DNA of 64,000 nucleotides from Roseomonas sp. HF4 (GTDB lineage Bacteria; Pseudomonadota; Alphaproteobacteria; Acetobacterales; Acetobacteraceae): NCBI RefSeq assembly GCF_005222755.1, contig NZ_STGD01000013.1, positions 62,001 to 126,000 of the forward strand, read 5' to 3'. Shown piece by piece: positions 58,913 to 64,000 of this stretch (position 1 is its first letter; each line of letters starts with the position of its first letter). The notes under the pieces were generated by a model. It saw only the letters and a program-made list of their open reading frames with translations, ran no database searches and was not told where the DNA came from. The position numbers and the translations under genes were made by a program.

Positions 58913-59953
58913 TCAGCCTCCTGCACCTTCAACGTCCTGCGCCGCAGCGAGCAACTCCCGAGCCAGCGGCATGCCGATCTCCCGCTCGCCGCGTTCCACC
59001 ATGCCGATCAGCACGACGAGCCGCTCCAGCACCGGCGTTGCGATGCCGTGCCGGCACGCCGCGGCCCGGACCGGCGCGAGTTGGGCCGCGGAATCCGTCG
59101 GCCGCTTGCGGACCGCGAGGTCGCGCCAGACCCCGCTCCGCGGCTTCGCCGTGCTGCGGTTGAAGGCCACCATTGCTGCGATGGAGGCGTCGATCGCGGT
59201 CATGTCGCCAGCCGCGAATGCATCCGGTTCGTATCCGTTGAACCCGATCGGCCGCACCTTCTCCGCGGCCGCCACCGCCATCACTTCGCCGATCAGCGCA
59301 AGATGCAGAGGGCGCAACTCCGGCGCCTCGATGAAGTCGGCGATCGTCTCGTTCGTCAGCGCGCTCGCCTTCAGCAACGCGCCGTAGCCGGTCTTGCCCC
59401 AGAGATAGGCGAAGATGTTCTCTGCCAGCACCGCATCCGCGTCGAAATCCTGCATCAGCCGATGGATCGCGGTGATGCGCGCGCTCTTCGCGCCATCAAG
59501 CTCGCCAACCACCACCGCGCCCCGATTGGCGTAGAGGATGTCCCCGGGCCCGTGCCAGTCCGCGCCGAAATTCACGAAGGCGCCGATCACGCGCTGCCGT
59601 CCCAGGGTCTCGGCCAACACAAGCTCGTTGAGCCCATTCTGCGCCGAGAGCACCCAGCCGTCATGGGCAAGATGCGGCGCGATCTGTCGCGCCGCGGCCT
59701 CCGTCTGGTGGGCCTTCACCGCCAGGATCACACGGCGGAAGCTGCCCTGCAGCGTCGCGGGCGTGAATGCCGGCCCGCCCGTGGCGAACTCGGCCACCGG
59801 ACCTCGGATCGCGAGCCGCCCTGCCGCGATCGCCGCGACATGCTCCTCCACGAGGTCCACGAAGGTCACGGCGTGGCCGGCACGGCGGAGGAACGCGCCG
59901 ATCGTTCCTCCGATCGCCCCCGCGCCCCAGATCAGGATCGGACCGTCGTGCAT
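58913..59953 (-). CDS. 2-dehydropantoate 2-reductase (ketopantoate reductase) family protein
   Basis: A 346-aa NADP-dependent reductase fold. GAGAIGGTIGAFLRRAGHAV is the nucleotide loop, VILAVKAHQTEAAARQI carries the hinge Lys, and YLWGKTGYGALLKASALTNE the second conserved Lys region. Being in a catabolic operon, it probably reduces a 2-oxo acid from ring opening and is not a pantothenate enzyme (PanE). The start at 59953 follows GAGGCAGC; an upstream Met 33 residues away is not supported. First gene of the minus-strand operon, divergent from the transporter operon. Confidence 0.85.
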   Translation of the reverse strand: MHDGPILIWGAGAIGGTIGAFLRRAGHAVTFVDLVEEHVAAIAAGRLAIRGPVAEFATGGPAFTPATLQGSFRRVILAVKAHQTEAAARQIAPHLAHDGWVLSAQNGLNELVLAETLGRQRVIGAFVNFGADWHGPGDILYANRGAVVVGELDGAKSARITAIHRLMQDFDADAVLAENIFAYLWGKTGYGALLKASALTNETIADFIEAPELRPLHLALIGEVMAVAAAEKVRPIGFNGYEPDAFAAGDMTAIDASIAAMVAFNRSTAKPRSGVWRDLAVRKRPTDSAAQLAPVRAAACRHGIATPVLERLVVLIGMVERGEREIGMPLARELLAAAQDVEGAGG

Positions 59954-60023
59954 GCTGCCTCGGATCTGTGCAGGCCCGGACGCTAGGCGCGCGATCGTCG
60001 GACGACAACCCGCCGCGCCGACT

Positions 60024-60048
60024 TGACGACCATGCGCGATGGTCGTCA
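60024..60048. promoter_or_regulatory. Perfect 10-bp inverted repeat, candidate operator
   Basis: TGACGACCAT (60024-60033) and ATGGTCGTCA (60039-60048) are exact inverted copies around a 5-bp GCGCG centre. The site sits in the 158-bp gap between two divergent operons, 71 nt before the minus-strand start and 64 nt before the plus-strand start. This fits a dimeric repressor or activator (GntR, TetR or IclR type) controlling both. No regulator gene lies in the window. Confidence 0.6.
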
Positions 60049-60073
60049 GCATTCTTCCGCAGGGTTGCCTCAG

Positions 60074-60090
60074 TCGGGCGTCTCGCCCGA
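60074..60090 (+). promoter_or_regulatory. Leader hairpin upstream of the binding-protein gene
   Basis: TCGGGCG pairs exactly with CGCCCGA around a TCT loop, ending 21 nt before the ATG. It may shape the 5' leader of the transporter mRNA or be part of a regulator site. Function is not known. Confidence 0.35.
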
Positions 60091-60111
60091 AAGCACAAGG
60101 GAGACCGAGCG

Positions 60112-61707
60112 ATGCGCGAGCACGACAGGGATGCCATGCCGACGACCCTCGGCCGACGCAGCGCCTTGAAGGCTGCTGTGGCTGCCGGCGCGCTCAGTTC
60201 GCTGGGTCTGCCCGGGGAAGCCCGGGCGCAGCGCGGCGGGGGACGCATTGTCTTCGCAAACGGCAGCGCCTTTGACACGATGGATCCGCATGCGACCTTC
60301 GATGTCGGCCGTGTCGCCTACCGCCTCAACCTCTACGACGGCCTGATGCGCTGGCTCGGCAATCCGCCCAGGCTCGAGCCGTGGCTGGCTGAGAGCTTCA
60401 CCGTCACCAATGACGGCAGACGCTATACCTTCAGGCTGCGGCAGGGCATCAAGTTTCACGACGGCACCGACCTGACGGCCGAGGACGTCGTCTATTCGAT
60501 GGAACGGATCCTCGCGGTGAAGAAGGGGGCCTATCCGCTCTTCGCGACGCTGATCGATCCGGGCACGACGAAGGCCGCGGACCGCGTGACCGTCGAGTTC
60601 AACCTGAAGTCGGCCTCGGCGATCTTCGCGGCCACCACCCACGACATCTACGTCGTGAACAGCGCCCTGTTGCGGCGGAACGAGCGCAATGGCGACTGGG
60701 GCCAGGATTGGATCGCCCGCAACGACGCGGGCTCCGGATCCTATATCCTGCGCCGCTTTGACCCCGCCCGTGGCTTCCTCGCGCAGCGCTTCGACCAGCA
60801 TTTCCTTGGTCCGGCAGGTCTGCAGGAGATCGACTTCCGCTATGTGGCCGAGGTGAACAGCCGCGTCCTGGGCCTGATCCGAGGCGACTTCCAGGGCACC
60901 GACCCCTACATGCCGCAGGACCAGATCACTCGCCTGCAGGGCGACGCAAACATGAACGTGATGGAGGCGGAGTCGACGCGGCTCTTCTACGCCACCATGC
61001 ACAACCAGCGCCCGCCCTTCACGGATGCGAACTTCCGCAAGGCAGTCTGCCATTGCTTCGATTATGAGGGCTGGATCAACAACATCCTCTCCGGTTCGGT
61101 GGTGCGCAACGCGCACGTCATCCCTAACCCGATGTGGGGCGCGCCGCGCGACGTCGCCGGCTATAACTTCGACATCGACAAGGCGAAGTGGTACCTGCAG
61201 CGCGTCCAGGCGCCGATGCGCGAGATCGTCGTTGCGGGGATGATCGGCTACGAACAGTCGATGCAGGCCGCGGCGCTGCTGCAGAATGGCCTTACACGTG
61301 CCGGCATCCAGAGCCGCCTGGTCAACGAGCCGTGGCCGGTCGTGTCGAACAAGATGCGCGACCCCGAGCAGATGTACGACATGCTGTTCCTTTGGCGCAG
61401 CACCTACTACGCCGACCCGCACAACTGGGCGGGCGAGCTTCTGGCGTCCGAACGCCACCGCGGCGGCAACGCGAGTTACTACTCGAACCCCGAGGTGGAC
61501 AGGCTGCTCGCCCAGGCGCTCGCCACCGCGGACCAGGCGCAGCGCGCGCCGCTCTACGAACGTGTCGCCCGCATAACGAGCGAGGACGCCGCGGCGCTCT
61601 TCGTCCACAACACGAAGTGGTACGGGCCCTTCCGGAAGAACGTACAGGGCGTGCGCTTCTGCCCGATCGGCGACGGGCAGGAGATGCGGTGGCTGAGCCT
61701 GACCTGA
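60112..61707 (+). CDS. ABC importer substrate-binding protein (SBP_bac_5), system 3
   Basis: A 531-aa periplasmic protein with a Tat signal (GRRSALKAAVAAGALSSLGL, cut after ARA). SBP_bac_5 marks: FANGSAFDTMDPHATFDVGR, FTVTNDGRRYTFRLRQGIKF, AEDVVYSMERILAVKKGAYP, then VVAGMIGYEQSMQAAALLQN. The ATG at 60112 has AGGGAG upstream by 8 nt. It starts a Dpp-type operon that leaves the window at its ATPase gene. It is divergent from the HyuAB operon, so this may be its import system. Confidence 0.9.
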   Translation: MREHDRDAMPTTLGRRSALKAAVAAGALSSLGLPGEARAQRGGGRIVFANGSAFDTMDPHATFDVGRVAYRLNLYDGLMRWLGNPPRLEPWLAESFTVTNDGRRYTFRLRQGIKFHDGTDLTAEDVVYSMERILAVKKGAYPLFATLIDPGTTKAADRVTVEFNLKSASAIFAATTHDIYVVNSALLRRNERNGDWGQDWIARNDAGSGSYILRRFDPARGFLAQRFDQHFLGPAGLQEIDFRYVAEVNSRVLGLIRGDFQGTDPYMPQDQITRLQGDANMNVMEAESTRLFYATMHNQRPPFTDANFRKAVCHCFDYEGWINNILSGSVVRNAHVIPNPMWGAPRDVAGYNFDIDKAKWYLQRVQAPMREIVVAGMIGYEQSMQAAALLQNGLTRAGIQSRLVNEPWPVVSNKMRDPEQMYDMLFLWRSTYYADPHNWAGELLASERHRGGNASYYSNPEVDRLLAQALATADQAQRAPLYERVARITSEDAAALFVHNTKWYGPFRKNVQGVRFCPIGDGQEMRWLSLT

Positions 61708-61738
61708 TCCATCCCCGCCGGCCTGGGGGCGAGGGACC

Positions 61739-62743
61739 GTGAAGACGCTCGTGCTCATGCTGAACCGACTCGTGTGGTTCGCGCCCACGCTGCTCGGACT
61801 GCTCGCGATTGTCTTCTTCATCTCTCACGTCATCCCGGCCGACCCGGCGGCCTTCGTCGCGGGGGAGAACGCGACGCCGGAGACGATCGCGGCCATCCGC
61901 GCGCGCCTCGGCCTCGACCAGCCGTTGCACGTGCAGTTCTGGCGCTATCTCGAATCGATCGTTCAAGGGGAGATGGGACGGAGCATCTACACCGGCCGCC
62001 CCGTCGCCGAAGACCTGATGAGCCGCCTTCCGGCTACGCTCGAGCTCACTCTCGTCACGGTCGTGTTCGCGACGCTGTTGGGCGTGCCGCTCGGCGTGGT
62101 CGCGGCACTGCGGCGTAACTCCTGGCTCGACCACGCGCTGCGTGTGATCACCATCGCCGGCCTCGCCATTGCGAGCTTCTGGTTCGCCATCCTGCTCCAA
62201 CTCACCTTCTCGATGCGCCTCGGCATTACGCCGCTGCATGGGCGCATCGAGGGCTGGGGGCCCGAGCAGATCACGGGCTTCTACATCGTCGATGCGCTCA
62301 TTCTGCAGGACATGGAGATCCTGCTTGACGCTCTGCGTCACCTGATCCTGCCCGTCATCACGCTCGCGGTCCCTGCCACCGCGACCATCGTTCGCTTTAC
62401 CCGCGCCGGTGTGCTGAACGCGCTGCAGTCGAATTACGTTCTCTACGAGACCGCGATGGGCTACCCGCGCCGCCTGGTCATCTGGAAGTACGTTCTCAGG
62501 AACGCGCTGATCGGCACGGTCACGCAGATCGGCTTGATCTTCGGCATCCTGCTCGCCGGTGCCGTGGTGGTGGAGGCGGTGTTCGACTGGCCGGGCCTTG
62601 GCACATTCGCGGTCAACTCCATCCTCTCCTCGGACTACAACGCGGTGATGGGGTTCACGGTCATCGTGGGCGCGATGTTCATTGTGGTGAACCTCGTGGT
62701 CGATATCCTGCACGGCATGATCGACCCGCGGGAGACGCGCTGA
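61739..62743 (+). CDS. ABC importer permease (DppB type), system 3
   Basis: A 334-aa permease with about six TM segments. GTG start, with GGGGGCGAGGG upstream, 31 nt after the binding-protein stop. VIPADPAAFVAGENATPETI and the IRARLGLDQPLHVQFWRYLE stretch in the first periplasmic loop are typical of DppB. The EAA-type loop YETAMGYPRRLVIWKYVLRN differs from the usual ARAKG, a mild oddity. Confidence 0.9.
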   Translation: MKTLVLMLNRLVWFAPTLLGLLAIVFFISHVIPADPAAFVAGENATPETIAAIRARLGLDQPLHVQFWRYLESIVQGEMGRSIYTGRPVAEDLMSRLPATLELTLVTVVFATLLGVPLGVVAALRRNSWLDHALRVITIAGLAIASFWFAILLQLTFSMRLGITPLHGRIEGWGPEQITGFYIVDALILQDMEILLDALRHLILPVITLAVPATATIVRFTRAGVLNALQSNYVLYETAMGYPRRLVIWKYVLRNALIGTVTQIGLIFGILLAGAVVVEAVFDWPGLGTFAVNSILSSDYNAVMGFTVIVGAMFIVVNLVVDILHGMIDPRETR

Positions 62744-63597
62744 TGCTTCGCATTCTCCGCAAGCTGGCCGAGGATCGCGCCGCGTTGCTCGGCCTCCTCC
62801 TGATCGTGGCACTGGTGATTGCCGCGATTCTCGCGCCGCTGCTCTCGACCCATCCCGCCGACGTCGCCGAGTTCCACACCGCCCGGCGGCTGACGGGTCC
62901 GAATCCCGAGAACTGGCTCGGCACCGACCGGATGGGCAGCGATATCTATTCCCGGCTGCTTTTCGGCGCGCGTATCACCATCACCATCGCCGTCACCGCA
63001 ATCACGGTCGCGGTCATCATCGGCGTGCCGATCGGCCTCGTTGCCGGCTACTATGAAGGCCTCGGCAGCGATCTTCTGATGCGTCTGTCCGACATCTTCC
63101 TCGCCGTACCGCAGATCGTCCTCGCCATCGCCATCGCGCAGACGCTCGGCCCGTCCATCGAGAACGTCATCCTGGCACTCTCGGCCACCTACTGGCCCTT
63201 CTGGGCGCGCCTCGTCTTCGCCGAGACACGCTCGATGAAGAACGAACCCTTCGTCGAGGCGGCAATCGCGCTCGGCTGCTCGCCCTGGCGGGTGATGGTG
63301 CTCCACATCCTGCCTTCCATCTCCTCATCCATCATCGTGCGCACCACCATCGGCATGGGCGGCACGATCCTGACGGCGGCGACGCTCGGCTTCCTCGGCC
63401 TGGGGCCGCCGCCCCCGACGCCGGAATGGGGCCGCACCATCGCGGAATCGCGGGAATTCCTGCCGATGGCCTGGTGGTATGCGGCCTTCCCGGGTCTCGC
63501 CATCTTCCTGGTCGTGATGGGTTTCAACCTGCTGGGAGACGGGCTTCGCGACGTGCTCGACCCGCGCCTGCGACGGGCGGCGCGGCATGACAAGTGA
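62743..63597 (+). CDS. ABC importer permease (DppC type), system 3
   Basis: A 284-aa permease overlapping its partner by one base (TGATG). WLGTDRMGSDIYSRLLFGAR and the EAA loop FVEAAIALGCSPWRVMVLHI mark it as DppC. C-terminal LLGDGLRDVLDPRLRR is standard. Its end overlaps the ATPase start by 11 nt. Confidence 0.92.
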   Translation: MLRILRKLAEDRAALLGLLLIVALVIAAILAPLLSTHPADVAEFHTARRLTGPNPENWLGTDRMGSDIYSRLLFGARITITIAVTAITVAVIIGVPIGLVAGYYEGLGSDLLMRLSDIFLAVPQIVLAIAIAQTLGPSIENVILALSATYWPFWARLVFAETRSMKNEPFVEAAIALGCSPWRVMVLHILPSISSSIIVRTTIGMGGTILTAATLGFLGLGPPPPTPEWGRTIAESREFLPMAWWYAAFPGLAIFLVVMGFNLLGDGLRDVLDPRLRRAARHDK

Positions 63598-64000
63598 GCT
63601 GATCGCTGTCCGGGGCCTTCGCATATCCTTCGCCTCGGATGCCGGTATCGCTCGCGTGCTGGACGGCGTGGATCTCACGATCAACCGCGGCGAGATCATG
63701 GGCCTGATCGGCGAATCCGGGTGCGGCAAGACGACCCTTGCGCGCGCCATCCTTGGCATCCTGCCGCGCAACGCCTCGCGCATCGATGGCGGCGATATCC
63801 GGTTCGAAGGCCGTGCCTTGCTCGACCTCGACGAGGCCACACTTGCCGCCGAGATCCGTGGCCGTCGGATCGCCTACATCCCTCAGGATCCCTTCACCGC
63901 CTTCAACCCGGTCTTTACGATCGGCACCCAGATCGCGGACCTGATGCGTTTCAAGTCGCCGCTGCTGCGCGAAGGCGGCCTCTCGGCGCGGGAACGTCGC
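63587..64000 (+). CDS. ABC importer ATPase (DppD type), system 3, 3' end outside window
   Basis: The first 138 codons are seen. MTSELIAVRGLRISFASDAG, Walker A LIGESGCGKTTLARAILGIL and Q-loop IAYIPQDPFTAFNPVFTIGT are present; the signature and Walker B lie beyond the edge. The ATG at 63587 sits within the end of the permease gene. Whether a second ATPase gene follows or the protein is fused cannot be seen. Confidence 0.9.
   Translation, partial: MTSELIAVRGLRISFASDAGIARVLDGVDLTINRGEIMGLIGESGCGKTTLARAILGILPRNASRIDGGDIRFEGRALLDLDEATLAAEIRGRRIAYIPQDPFTAFNPVFTIGTQIADLMRFKSPLLREGGLSARERR

Overview
This is a very GC-rich, densely coded 64 kb window. It has short intergenic gaps, many ATGA, GTGA and TGATG start/stop overlaps, many GTG or TTG starts and many Tat-type signal peptides. 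Gene content (lytic transglycosylase-SPOR lipoprotein, many SBP_bac_5 transporters, HyuA/HyuB, N-ATPase remnants) fits an alphaproteobacterium, most likely Acetobacteraceae/Rhodospirillales of the Roseomonas type. That placement is inference from style, because there is no rRNA or tRNA marker in the window.

Layout. 0-1 kb: end of a lipase-like hydrolase. 1-8.6 kb, minus strand: a fatty-acid or ring-acid CoA catabolic operon (ADP-forming acyl-CoA synthetase, MaoC hydratase, PcaIJ-like CoA transferase, two dissimilar acyl-CoA dehydrogenases flanking a crotonase), interrupted by a 123-bp palindromic element. 8.7-10.9 kb: two envelope lipoproteins. 10.9-16.6 kb: a small surface-polysaccharide locus (Wzm/Wzt-type ABC exporter, methyltransferases including a double-domain one, RgpF-like protein). 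16.6-18 kb: a cyclic-2,3-diphosphoglycerate-synthetase-like protein.

18.1-30 kb, plus strand: an 11-gene array linking an SDR-like protein, acetyl-CoA synthetase, a 2-oxoacid dehydrogenase E1a/E1b/E2, an acyl carrier protein, a VOC protein and a peptide-type ABC importer with a double ATPase. 30-39.5 kb: a class II aldolase-like gene, an N,N-dimethylformamidase-type large subunit, and a second complete Dpp-type importer ending in an N-acyl amino acid deacylase-like gene. Together these look like uptake and hydrolysis of an amide or N-acyl compound.

39.5-41.3 kb: a diguanylate cyclase and a small secreted protein. 41.3-46.4 kb is a gene graveyard: an IS3 transposase fragment is fused to the remains of an N-ATPase operon (atpR fragment, intact atpQ, broken atpC and atpD), followed by unassignable sequence, one intact hypothetical gene and an ABC-ATPase fragment. 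46.5-64 kb: a second catabolic island with an NMT1-type and a Dpp-type importer, acyl-CoA ligase, amidohydrolase-like protein, acyl-CoA dehydrogenase, two SDRs, HyuA/HyuB ATP-dependent hydantoinase-family subunits, and a ketopantoate-reductase-like protein. A perfect inverted repeat lies in the divergent promoter at 60.02 kb. The last ABC ATPase runs off the window.
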